Shown: positions 1-7,771 of the stretch, in pieces
How positions within the stretch are numbered: position 1 is the stretch's first letter
Layout: each line of letters starts with the position of its first letter
Origin: Streptomyces caniscabiei
GTDB lineage: Bacteria > Actinomycetota > Actinomycetes > Streptomycetales > Streptomycetaceae
Direction of reading: 5' to 3'
Length of the DNA stretch: 64,000 nt
NCBI RefSeq assembly: GCF_014930365.1
Contig: NZ_JABXWI010000009.1
Coordinates: 1 to 64,000 of the forward strand
Translations under genes and position numbers: made by a program
The notes under the pieces: generated by a model
Database searches by the model: none
What the model was told of the DNA's origin: nothing
What the model saw: the letters and a program-made list of their open reading frames with translations, nothing else

Positions 1-3000
1 CCCGCGGAGGCCGGGGAGACCGCGCCCGCCGCCGTTCAGGAGAGTGCGCCGGTGGAGGCGGCGGCCGAGGAGGCCGCGCCCCGTCGCACCCGTCGCCGCG
101 CCACACGCCGGGTCACCGCGCCCGAGGGCGAGGCCGCCGAGACCGTGTCGGCCCCGGCCGAGCAGGCGACGCCCGCGGCCGAGGTCGCCCCGGCGACCGC
201 CGTCGCCGAGCGTGAGCCGGTCGAGGCGCCGCGCGCGGCCGCCGAGGCCGAGCCCGAGGAGGCCGGTCCGCGTCGGGCCCGTCGTCGGTCCACCCGCAAG
301 GCGGCCGGTGGCTTCTCCGAGCCGGCGGCGCCGGCCGGGGAGGACACGCCGTCGCGTCCGTCGCGGCCCGCCGTGGCCGTGTTCCAGGCGCCGGTGTTCA
401 CCGAGCCGATGTTCCAGACGCCGGAGCGGGCCGCCGCGCAGGCCGCCGCCGAGGCGCAGTCCGAGACCGAGCCGGTCGAGCCGGTCGAGTCGGCCGAGGC
501 AGCCGAGACCACCGACCTCGGCGGGTTCGCCGAGGAGGAGCCCACCGGCGGCTCGCGGCGTCGCCGCCGTCGCCGGGCCGAGCCCGCCGAGGCCGAGCAG
601 CCCGCCGCCGCCCCCGTGGTCGCCGACGAGCCGGAGGAGCCCGAGGACTCCGAGGAGACCGGCGAGGCCGCCGACGAGGGCGACGAGTACGGCGAGGAGG
701 AGTCCACCGGGTCGCGGCGTCGCCGTCGCCGTGGTGGCCGCCGCCGTCGCCGGGGCGAGTCCGCCGAGGCCGAGGACGCCGCCGAGGGCGACGACCTCGC
801 CGCCGAGCAGGCCGAGCAGGACGCCGAGGACACCGCCGAGCAGCTGGACGAGGACGCCGAGGACGACGGCGACGAGCGCGAGGAGTCCGGTTCGGGCTCC
901 AGCAGCAGCCGTCGGCGCCGTCGCCGTCGTCGCCGCGCCGGTGACTCCGGCACCGAGGCCGAGACGGGCTCGGACGACCCCGAGCGCACGGTCGTCAAGG
1001 TCCGCGAGCCGCGCGAGCCGCGCGAGCGGCGCGCCAAGGAGACCGAGTTCTCCGACGAGGTGCAGTCCATCAAGGGCTCCACCCGGCTGGAGGCCAAGAA
1101 GCAGCGCCGCCGGGAAGGCCGCGAGCAGGGCCGCCGTCGCGTCCCGATCATCACCGAGGCCGAGTTCCTCGCCCGCCGCGAGGCCGTCGAGCGCGTCATG
1201 GTCGTCCGCCAGAGCGGTGAGCGCACCCAGATCGGCGTCCTGGAAGACAACGTGCTCGTCGAGCACTACGTCAACAAGGAGCAGGCGACCTCGTACGTCG
1301 GCAACGTCTACCTCGGCAAGGTGCAGAACGTGCTGCCGTCGATGGAGGCCGCCTTCATCGACATCGGCAAGGGGCGCAACGCCGTCCTGTACGCCGGTGA
1401 GGTCAACTTCGAGGCGCTGGGCATGGCCAACGGCCCGCGCCGTATCGAGTCCGCGCTCAAGTCCGGTCAGTCGGTCCTCGTCCAGGTGACCAAGGACCCG
1501 ATCGGGCACAAGGGCGCGCGTCTGACCAGCCAGGTCTCCCTGCCCGGCCGGTACCTGGTCTACGTCCCCGAGGGGTCGATGACCGGTATCAGCCGCAAGC
1601 TGCCCGACACCGAGCGGGCCCGGCTGAAGACCATCCTCAAGAAGATCGTCCCCGAGGACGCGGGCGTCATCGTGCGCACCGCCGCCGAGGGCGCGAGCGA
1701 GGACGAGCTGCGCCGTGACGTCGAGCGGCTGCAGGCGCAGTGGGAGGACATCCAGAAGAAGGCCAAGAACGGCAACGCGCCGACGCTGCTGTACGGCGAG
1801 CCGGACATGACCGTCCGGGTCGTCCGCGACATCTTCAACGAGGACTTCTCCAAGGTCATCGTGAGCGGCGAGGAGGCCTGGGAGACCATCCACGGGTATG
1901 TCTCGCACGTCGCGCCCGACCTCGCGGAGCGCCTTCAGAAGTGGACCTCCGAGGTCGACGTCTTCGCGACGTACCGCATCGACGAGCAGCTGATGAAGGC
2001 GCTGGACCGCAAGGTGTGGCTGCCCAGCGGTGGTTCGCTGGTGATCGACAAGACCGAGGCCATGATCGTGGTCGACGTCAACACCGGTAAGTTCACCGGC
2101 CAGGGCGGCAACCTGGAGGAGACGGTCACCAGGAACAACCTGGAGGCGGCCGAGGAGATCGTGCGTCAGCTGCGGCTGCGTGACCTCGGCGGCATCGTCG
2201 TCATCGACTTCATCGACATGGTCCTGGAGTCCAACCGGGACCTGGTGCTGCGGCGCCTGCTGGAGTGCCTGGGACGCGACCGTACGAAGCACCAGGTCGC
2301 CGAGGTCACCTCGCTGGGCCTGGTGCAGATGACCCGCAAGCGGGTCGGCCAGGGTCTGCTGGAGTCCTTCTCCGAGACCTGTGTCCACTGCAACGGGCGC
2401 GGCGTGATCGTGCACATGGACCAGCCGACCGCCCCGGGCGGTGGCGGCAAGCGCCGCAAGCGCGGGCGTGGCGGTGCCGAGCACGACCACGAGCACGTGT
2501 CCGCTCCCGAGGCCGTCGAGCCGGCGGAGTCGGCCGAGCTGGTCGAGGCCGAGGTGGCCGCCGAGGTCGCCGAGCCCGTGGCGCTGCCCGCGCCGGAGTT
2601 CGAGCCGGACGAGGAGCTGTACAGCAGCGTCGCCGAGGCCGAGGCGGCGGTCGGCCGCGGCCGTTCGCGCCGTCGGGCGACCCGCCGGGCGTCGGCGCCC
2701 TCCGGTGCCCCGAAGTCCCGCGAGTCCCGCGAGGCCGTGGCGGTCACCACCGTCTCCGAGGACCGTGCCCCGAAGTCGCGGGAGGCCGCCGAGGCGGAGC
2801 CCGTCGCGGTGGAGGACCCGGTCGTCGAGATGCCGGCCGCCGCGCCGAGCACCGAGGAGGCCGCGCCCAAGGGCCGTACGCGTCGTCGGGCGACCCGGAA
2901 GGTGTCCGCCCCCGCCGGCGCGCCGGCCGGGGCGGCCGCGGACGACGCCGTGGTCACGGTCGAGCCGACCCCGGAGCCGGTCGCCGAGCCGGTCGTCGAG

Positions 3001-3459
3001 CCCGTGGCCGAGGAGGTCGCGCAGCCCGAGGCGGCGGTCGTCGCCGAGAGCGCGGCTCCGGCGCGTCCGCGTCGGCGTGCCGTGCGCAAGGCGACCGCGC
3101 CCACCGCGTCCGAGGAGGCGGCCGTGGTCGTGGTCCCGTCGGCTCCGGCCGAGGACGCGGCCGAGGCCCCCGTCGAGGCTCCGGTCGAGGAGGCCGCTCC
3201 GGCCGCCGAGGAGACCGAGGCCGGGACCGAGGCCGAGGCGCCCGCCAAGAAGGCGGCGGCGCGCAAGACAGCCAAGAAGGCCACGGCGAAGAAGGCCGCC
3301 ACGAAGAAGACGGCGGCCGCCAAGAAGACCGTCGCGAAGAAGACCACGGCCAAGAAGGCGGCCACGAAGGCCGCCACCAAGAAGGCGGCCGCGAAGAAGA
3401 CCACGGTGGCCGCCGAGCAGTCCTCGGCCACGGTGACGGCTTCGACCGACGAGGGCTGA
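1..3459 (+). CDS. rne: Ribonuclease E/G family endoribonuclease (5' end outside window)
   Basis: Single-strand-specific endoribonuclease that processes rRNA and turns over mRNA. The frame is open to the first base, so the start lies upstream; 1152 residues are visible. Residues 1-370 are a low-complexity acidic/alanine region broken by Arg clusters, probably an RNA- or protein-binding arm. The catalytic core follows: S1-like segment VGNVYLGKVQNVLPS near 433, then the Mg-binding aspartates D692 (VVDVNTG) and D736 (VVIDFIDM), and the zinc-link CVHCNGRG at 794-801. The C-terminal arm ends in a Lys/Ala tail of KKA/KKT repeats resembling histone H1. A core between two disordered arms matches streptomycete RNase ES. 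A perfect hairpin follows the stop. The family call is secure; the roles of the arms are inferred. Confidence 0.95.
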   Translation, partial: PAEAGETAPAAVQESAPVEAAAEEAAPRRTRRRATRRVTAPEGEAAETVSAPAEQATPAAEVAPATAVAEREPVEAPRAAAEAEPEEAGPRRARRRSTRKAAGGFSEPAAPAGEDTPSRPSRPAVAVFQAPVFTEPMFQTPERAAAQAAAEAQSETEPVEPVESAEAAETTDLGGFAEEEPTGGSRRRRRRRAEPAEAEQPAAAPVVADEPEEPEDSEETGEAADEGDEYGEEESTGSRRRRRRGGRRRRRGESAEAEDAAEGDDLAAEQAEQDAEDTAEQLDEDAEDDGDEREESGSGSSSSRRRRRRRRRAGDSGTEAETGSDDPERTVVKVREPREPRERRAKETEFSDEVQSIKGSTRLEAKKQRRREGREQGRRRVPIITEAEFLARREAVERVMVVRQSGERTQIGVLEDNVLVEHYVNKEQATSYVGNVYLGKVQNVLPSMEAAFIDIGKGRNAVLYAGEVNFEALGMANGPRRIESALKSGQSVLVQVTKDPIGHKGARLTSQVSLPGRYLVYVPEGSMTGISRKLPDTERARLKTILKKIVPEDAGVIVRTAAEGASEDELRRDVERLQAQWEDIQKKAKNGNAPTLLYGEPDMTVRVVRDIFNEDFSKVIVSGEEAWETIHGYVSHVAPDLAERLQKWTSEVDVFATYRIDEQLMKALDRKVWLPSGGSLVIDKTEAMIVVDVNTGKFTGQGGNLEETVTRNNLEAAEEIVRQLRLRDLGGIVVIDFIDMVLESNRDLVLRRLLECLGRDRTKHQVAEVTSLGLVQMTRKRVGQGLLESFSETCVHCNGRGVIVHMDQPTAPGGGGKRRKRGRGGAEHDHEHVSAPEAVEPAESAELVEAEVAAEVAEPVALPAPEFEPDEELYSSVAEAEAAVGRGRSRRRATRRASAPSGAPKSRESREAVAVTTVSEDRAPKSREAAEAEPVAVEDPVVEMPAAAPSTEEAAPKGRTRRRATRKVSAPAGAPAGAAADDAVVTVEPTPEPVAEPVVEPVAEEVAQPEAAVVAESAAPARPRRRAVRKATAPTASEEAAVVVVPSAPAEDAAEAPVEAPVEEAAPAAEETEAGTEAEAPAKKAAARKTAKKATAKKAATKKTAAAKKTVAKKTTAKKAATKAATKKAAAKKTTVAAEQSSATVTASTDEG

Positions 3460-3492
3460 GCCCACGGGGCGGACGTCCGGTCCGCTCCAACT

Positions 3493-3533
3493 GATGCCCC
3501 CGGCGGGTGGTTTGACCACCCGCCGGGGGCATC
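3493..3533 (+). terminator. Intrinsic terminator after rne
   Basis: Perfect 18-bp stem: GATGCCCCCGGCGGGTGG pairs with its complement across a TTTGA loop, 34 bases after the rne stop. There is no T tract, which is common for streptomycete terminators. Confidence 0.75.
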
Positions 3534-3730
3534 GGCGTGTACGGGGAGAGTAACTTCACACCCGCTGGGAAGCTTTGTGCGGGTTTGCCGTTCTCTGTCG
3601 TCTCATCCGCACCCCCTCGCGCTTGGAGCCTCCTCTGACGCCTGTAACACTCACGTAGTCGAATTCGCAGTCGTATACGCAGTGGTGAGTGCTGTCGAGG
3701 ACATTCCGGCAGAGCGAGTCGGCGCGGAGC

Positions 3731-3760
3731 AAGACAGAGCAAGGCAGAGCAAGGCAGAGC
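3731..3760 (+). repeat. Three tandem 10-bp repeats before the PLD-like gene
   Basis: AAGACAGAGC, AAGGCAGAGC and AAGGCAGAGC lie head to tail, ending 24 bases before the ATG at 3785. The period is one helical turn and falls in the 5' untranslated or promoter region. Confidence 0.7.
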
Positions 3761-3784
3761 AGGGCGGGAACGGGGAGGGATCGC

Positions 3785-5086
3785 ATGGCGCGCACGCGTG
3801 TGCGGGGAGCGGTGGCGCTGGCCACCGTGCTGGCGGCGGCCGGTGTGCAGGTGACGACGGCCGCGGGAGTCGCGCAGGCCGCGCCGAACTGGACCGAAGG
3901 CCCGCTCTTCAACGACCCGTTGGGCGACGGGAACGCGCAACTCGCCATACGCACCCGGCTGATCGAGCTGACGGACGCCGCGCTGCCCGGCTCCACCATC
4001 AAGGTCGCCGTCTACCACGTGTGGGAGGCGTCGGTCGTCGACGCCCTCGTCGCCGCGAAGAACCGGGGCGTGCACGTCCAGGTCCTGCTGGACGAGTCGA
4101 GCGTCAGCGACCGCCCCACCAACACCGCGTACGGCAACCTGGTCGCGGCGCTCGGCACCGACCGGACCAAGGGGTCGTACATAGCGACCTGCGCGGTCGA
4201 CCGGTCCTGCCTCGGCGATCCGAAGTACGGGCAGTCGATCATGCACAACAAGTTCTGGCTGTTCTCGGCGGTCGAGGGCGCCACCAACGTGGTCGTGCAG
4301 ACGACGTCGAACTCGACGCCCTCCGCGCACACCAAGTTCTTCAACGACGCGCTGCTGCTGCCGGACAACCCGACGATGTACGACGCGTACGCGGACTACT
4401 TCGACACGATGGTCGCCCGGGACTGGGCGGCCTGGGAGTACCGGACCGTCAGCAACGGCCTCTACAAGGCGTACTTCTTCCCCCGGGCCGGGAGCACTCG
4501 GGCCACCGACACCGTGTACTCCGTGCTCAACAACGTGCAGTGCTCGTACAAGGACAGCGCCGGGGTGGCGCGGAAGACCTGGGTGCGGGTCGCGATCTTC
4601 AAGATCACGCGGTTGGCGATCGCCGAGAAGCTGGTGGCCCTGAAGCAGGCCGGCTGCAACGTGAGCATCGTGTACGCCGAGTCCGACAGCGCCAAGAGCA
4701 GCGGCGGGACCAAGGGGACGTGGGAGAAGCTGCACACGTCCGGCGGACCGACCGTGCGGTGCTACAACGACGACCGGGACCCGCTGAACCCGGGGAACAA
4801 GCTGACCACTCCGTACATCATCCACACCAAGTACATCCTGGTGGACGGCCAGTACGACGGCGTCCGCAACAAGATCAGCTTCACCGGGTCGGGCAACTAC
4901 ACCGGGCCCGCGCTGCGCGAGAACGACGAGGCGATCGTCAAGGTCGACGACGACGCGGTGCACGACATGTACCGGACGCACTTCGACAAGGTGATCGGCG
5001 TCGCCTACCCGGGCAAGGCGGACACCACCGACCTGTGCAAGGGCGTGAAGCCGCTGCCGGCGGACGGCGAGAAGCCCGCCGGGTAG
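3785..5086 (+). CDS. Secreted phospholipase D-like domain protein
   Basis: Predicted exported phosphodiesterase of the PLD superfamily, 433 residues. The N-terminus MARTRVRG, a hydrophobic alanine-rich core and VAQA before APNW form a Sec signal peptide, so it acts outside the cell. Two HKD-like halves are visible: IMHNKFWLF (HxK present, the distal Asp not obvious) and IIHTKYILVDG (HxKxxxxD complete). The second half also has the GSGNYTGPALRENDE segment typical of PLD C-terminal motifs. The start at 3785 follows GGGAGGGA and begins the signal peptide; an in-frame ATG at 3689 would bury it. It is a single-gene unit between hairpins. The substrate (phospholipid or nucleic acid) cannot be told from sequence, and the incomplete first motif raises doubt about activity. 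Confidence 0.85.
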   Translation: MARTRVRGAVALATVLAAAGVQVTTAAGVAQAAPNWTEGPLFNDPLGDGNAQLAIRTRLIELTDAALPGSTIKVAVYHVWEASVVDALVAAKNRGVHVQVLLDESSVSDRPTNTAYGNLVAALGTDRTKGSYIATCAVDRSCLGDPKYGQSIMHNKFWLFSAVEGATNVVVQTTSNSTPSAHTKFFNDALLLPDNPTMYDAYADYFDTMVARDWAAWEYRTVSNGLYKAYFFPRAGSTRATDTVYSVLNNVQCSYKDSAGVARKTWVRVAIFKITRLAIAEKLVALKQAGCNVSIVYAESDSAKSSGGTKGTWEKLHTSGGPTVRCYNDDRDPLNPGNKLTTPYIIHTKYILVDGQYDGVRNKISFTGSGNYTGPALRENDEAIVKVDDDAVHDMYRTHFDKVIGVAYPGKADTTDLCKGVKPLPADGEKPAG

Positions 5087-5103
5087 CGGGGGAGGGGCTC
5101 GGT

Positions 5104-5161
5104 TTGACCCCTTCGGGCGTGGCCCCGTAACCTTGACCGTCGGCGTGTCCGTAGGTAGAGA
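5104..5161 (+). promoter_or_regulatory. Probable tandem promoters of rplU-rpmA
   Basis: Two sigma-70-like (HrdB) promoters: TTGACC at 5104 with TAACCT at 5128 (18-bp spacer), and TTGACC at 5133 with TAGAGA at 5156 (17-bp spacer). They leave a leader of about 110-145 bases before the rplU GTG, long enough for translational control, but I recognise no named leader motif. Confidence 0.5.
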
Positions 5162-5281
5162 CGCGTCACATCCCCGTAAACCTCATTCCTTCCGCGCGCC
5201 GGGCGCCGTGGGAGAGGCCGTTCGCATGTCGGGCGGCTGGACTGCGGGGGTGCCGTTCCCGAGCGAGAGAGTGAGATCCGC

Positions 5282-5602
5282 GTGTACGCCATCGTGCGCA
5301 GCGGTGGTCGCCAGCACAAGGTTGCTGTCGGCGACATCGTTGAGGTTGACAAGATTTCCACCGCCAATGTCGGCGACACGGTCGAGCTCTCGACCCTGCT
5401 CGTCGTCGACGGCGACGCTGTGACCAGCGACCCGTGGGTGCTGGCCGGCATCAAGGTCCAGGCCGAGGTCGTGGACCACCACAAGGGCCAGAAGATCGAC
5501 ATTCTGCGCTACAAGAACAAGACCGGCTACCGCCGTCGTCAGGGCCACCGCCAGCAGTACACGGCGATCAAGGTCACTGAGATCCCCGCGGCTGCGAAGT
5601 AA
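5282..5602 (+). CDS. rplU: 50S ribosomal protein L21
   Basis: Large-subunit ribosomal protein bL21, 106 residues, the usual length. The start is MYAIVRSGGRQHKV, the family signature N-terminus, from a GTG at 5282. The core has DGDAVTSDPWVLAG, and the basic C-terminal part carries the KNKTGYRRRQGHRQQYT stretch that contacts 23S rRNA. It is followed 14 bases later by rpmA and then by obg, the order found across bacteria. Expression is probably driven by the two TTGACC promoters upstream. Confidence 0.98.
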   Translation: MYAIVRSGGRQHKVAVGDIVEVDKISTANVGDTVELSTLLVVDGDAVTSDPWVLAGIKVQAEVVDHHKGQKIDILRYKNKTGYRRRQGHRQQYTAIKVTEIPAAAK

Positions 5603-5616
5603 GGGACTGAGGAGAG

Positions 5617-5871
5617 ATGGCACACAAGAAGGGCGCATCGTCCACCCGGAACGGTCGCGACTCCAACGCTCAGCGGCTCGGCGTGAAGCGCTTCGGCGGT
5701 CAGGTCGTCAACGCCGGTGAGATCCTGGTCCGCCAGCGCGGCACGCACTTCCACCCGGGCGCGGGTGTCGGCCGCGGCAAGGACGACACGCTGTTCGCGC
5801 TGTCCGCCGGTGCGGTCGAGTTCGGCACCGCCCGTGGGCGCAAGGTCGTGAACATCGTTCCGGTCGGCTGA
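5617..5871 (+). CDS. rpmA: 50S ribosomal protein L27
   Basis: Large-subunit protein bL27, 84 residues; its N-terminal tail reaches the peptidyl-transferase centre. The start MAHKKGASSTRNGRDSNAQR is the family signature and has no N-terminal cleavage extension of the Firmicute kind. ATG at 5617 follows CTGAGGAGAG, a strong ribosome binding site. It is cotranscribed with rplU, and a terminator hairpin lies before obg. Confidence 0.98.
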   Translation: MAHKKGASSTRNGRDSNAQRLGVKRFGGQVVNAGEILVRQRGTHFHPGAGVGRGKDDTLFALSAGAVEFGTARGRKVVNIVPVG

Positions 5872-5902
5872 TTCGGATCAGTCTTCGGACAATCTTTCGC
5901 GA

Positions 5903-5944
5903 GGCGGACCTCACTTCCCGTTCGGGAAGGCGGGTCCGCCTTTC
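5903..5944 (+). terminator. Terminator between rpmA and obg
   Basis: GGCGGACC (5903-5910) pairs with GGTCCGCC (5933-5940). Inside it CTTCCCG pairs with CGGGAAG. TTTCG follows. It lies 32 bases after the rpmA stop and probably ends or attenuates the L21-L27 transcript. Confidence 0.75.
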
Positions 5945-6017
5945 GCGTGTTAACCAAGAACTGAACCCGTACCACCCTCGGCCGCCGGCCGGGGGGACCC
6001 CCAGGAGGCACCCCACC

Positions 6018-7454
6018 ATGACCACCTTCGTGGACCGCGTCGAGCTGCATGTCGCCGCGGGTAACGGAGGTCACGGCTGTGCCTCCGTCCACCGGGAGAA
6101 GTTCAAGCCGCTCGGCGGCCCCGACGGCGGCAACGGCGGACGGGGCGGCGACGTCGTCCTGACCGTCGACCAGTCGGTGACGACGCTCCTCGAGTACCAC
6201 CACTCCCCGCATCGCAAGGCCACCAACGGCAAGCCCGGAGAGGGCGGCAACCGCTCCGGCAAGGACGGCCAGGACCTGGTCCTGCCGGTCCCGGACGGCA
6301 CCGTCGTGCTCGACCGGCAGGGGAACGTCCTCGCCGACCTCGTCGGTCACGGCACCTCCTTCGTCGCCGCCCAGGGCGGCCGCGGCGGCCTCGGCAACGC
6401 GGCCCTCGCCTCCGCCCGCCGCAAGGCCCCCGGCTTCGCGCTGCTCGGCGTGCCCGGCGACACGGGCGACATCGTGCTGGAGCTCAAGACCGTCGCCGAC
6501 GTGGCGCTGGTCGGCTACCCCAGCGCAGGCAAGTCCTCGCTGATCTCGGTCCTGTCCGCCGCCAAGCCGAAGATCGCGGACTACCCGTTCACGACCCTCG
6601 TCCCCAACCTGGGCGTGGTCACGGCCGGCGAGACGGTCTACACGATCGCCGACGTGCCCGGCCTGATCCCGGGCGCCAGCCAGGGCAAGGGCCTCGGCCT
6701 CGAGTTCCTGCGCCACGTCGAGCGGTGCAGCGTCCTCGTCCACGTCCTCGACACCGCGACGCTGGAGTCGGACCGCGACCCCGTCTCCGACCTCGACATC
6801 ATCGAGGAGGAGCTGACGCAGTACGGCGGGCTCGACAAGCGGCCCCGGATCGTCGTCCTCAACAAGATCGACGTGCCCGACGGCAAGGACCTCGCCGAGA
6901 TGGTCCGGCCGGACCTGGAGGCCCGCGGCTACCGCGTCTTCGAGGTGTCCGCCGTCGCCCACACCGGGCTGAGGGAGCTGTCCTTCGCCCTCGCCGACCT
7001 CGTGGGCCGGGCGCGTGCCGCGAAGCCCAAGGAGGAGGCGACGAGGATCGTCATCCGGCCCAAGGCCGTCGACGACGCGGGCTTCACGGTCGTGCGGGAG
7101 GAGGACGGTCTCTTCCGGGTGCGCGGCGAGAAGCCCGAGCGCTGGGTGCGCCAGACCGACTTCAGCAACGACGAGGCCGTCGGCTACCTCGCCGACCGGC
7201 TCAACCGCCTCGGTGTCGAGGAGGAGCTGATGAAGGCGGGCGCCCGCTCCGGCGACGGCGTCGCCATCGGCCCCGAGGACAACGCGGTCGTCTTCGACTG
7301 GGAGCCGACGGTCATGGCCGGTGCGGAGATGCTCGGCCGCCGGGGCGAGGACCACCGCTTCGAGGCGCCGCGGCCCGCGGTCCAGCGCCGCCGCGACCGG
7401 CAGGCCGAGCGGGACGAGCTCCAGAAGGAGTACGACGACTTCGAGCCGTTCTAG
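6018..7454 (+). CDS. obg: GTPase Obg (CgtA)
   Basis: Ribosome-associated GTPase, 478 residues, involved in 50S assembly and, in Streptomyces, known to influence the onset of aerial growth. The glycine-rich Obg fold occupies about residues 2-160. The G domain follows with G1 GYPSAGKSS, the switch region YPFTTLVPNLG, G3 DVPGLIPGA and G4 NKID. The C-terminal OCT domain (about 340-425) is followed by a charged tail. ATG at 6018 is preceded by CCAGGAGG. The position after rplU-rpmA is the classical context. Confidence 0.97.
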   Translation: MTTFVDRVELHVAAGNGGHGCASVHREKFKPLGGPDGGNGGRGGDVVLTVDQSVTTLLEYHHSPHRKATNGKPGEGGNRSGKDGQDLVLPVPDGTVVLDRQGNVLADLVGHGTSFVAAQGGRGGLGNAALASARRKAPGFALLGVPGDTGDIVLELKTVADVALVGYPSAGKSSLISVLSAAKPKIADYPFTTLVPNLGVVTAGETVYTIADVPGLIPGASQGKGLGLEFLRHVERCSVLVHVLDTATLESDRDPVSDLDIIEEELTQYGGLDKRPRIVVLNKIDVPDGKDLAEMVRPDLEARGYRVFEVSAVAHTGLRELSFALADLVGRARAAKPKEEATRIVIRPKAVDDAGFTVVREEDGLFRVRGEKPERWVRQTDFSNDEAVGYLADRLNRLGVEEELMKAGARSGDGVAIGPEDNAVVFDWEPTVMAGAEMLGRRGEDHRFEAPRPAVQRRRDRQAERDELQKEYDDFEPF

Positions 7455-7596
7455 GGGTGCCGGGGGCGCTCTGGGGCTCTGCGACGGCCGGGGGATCCCT
7501 CGGAGTCAGGGGCCCTGCGGCGCTCTGGTGCCGACCGGGGGCGGGTTTCGCTGACCGGCGCTCGCCGCGCGCCGCCTGCGCCCACCCGTGCCCCGT

Positions 7597-7619
7597 CAGG
7601 GGCGCGGGGAACTGCGCGA
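7597..7619. repeat. Dispersed palindromic element, half copy
   Basis: CAGGGGCGCGGGGAACTGCGCG matches one arm of an element found five more times in the window (15308, 37277, 42254, 56127, 62639). Only one arm is present here. It lies in the 317-base gap between obg and the convergent gene at 7772, which otherwise holds only a terminator and no credible gene. Confidence 0.8.
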
Positions 7620-7721
7620 GCAACCACGTACGTGCCGCGGTCGCCCTACCGGCTCAGCCCCCGAGCTGACGGGCGGTCTTCCACCCGGCCTTCCACCCGG
7701 CCCGCAACGGCCCGCACACGA

Positions 7722-7753
7722 CGAAGGGCCCCGGTCACGACCGGGGCCCTTCG
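7722..7753. terminator. Bidirectional terminator between convergent genes
   Basis: Perfect 15-bp inverted repeat: CGAAGGGCCCCGGTC (7722-7736) and its complement (7739-7753). It sits just past the 3' end of the minus-strand gene at 7772 and downstream of obg, so it can serve both transcripts. Confidence 0.8.
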
Positions 7754-7771
7754 GCTGCTGACGGACGGCCG

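Noticed and set aside
2954..4981. Minus-strand frame of 675 codons across rne and the PLD-like gene
   Set aside because: Covers two real plus-strand genes and a terminator; composition is that of an antisense frame.
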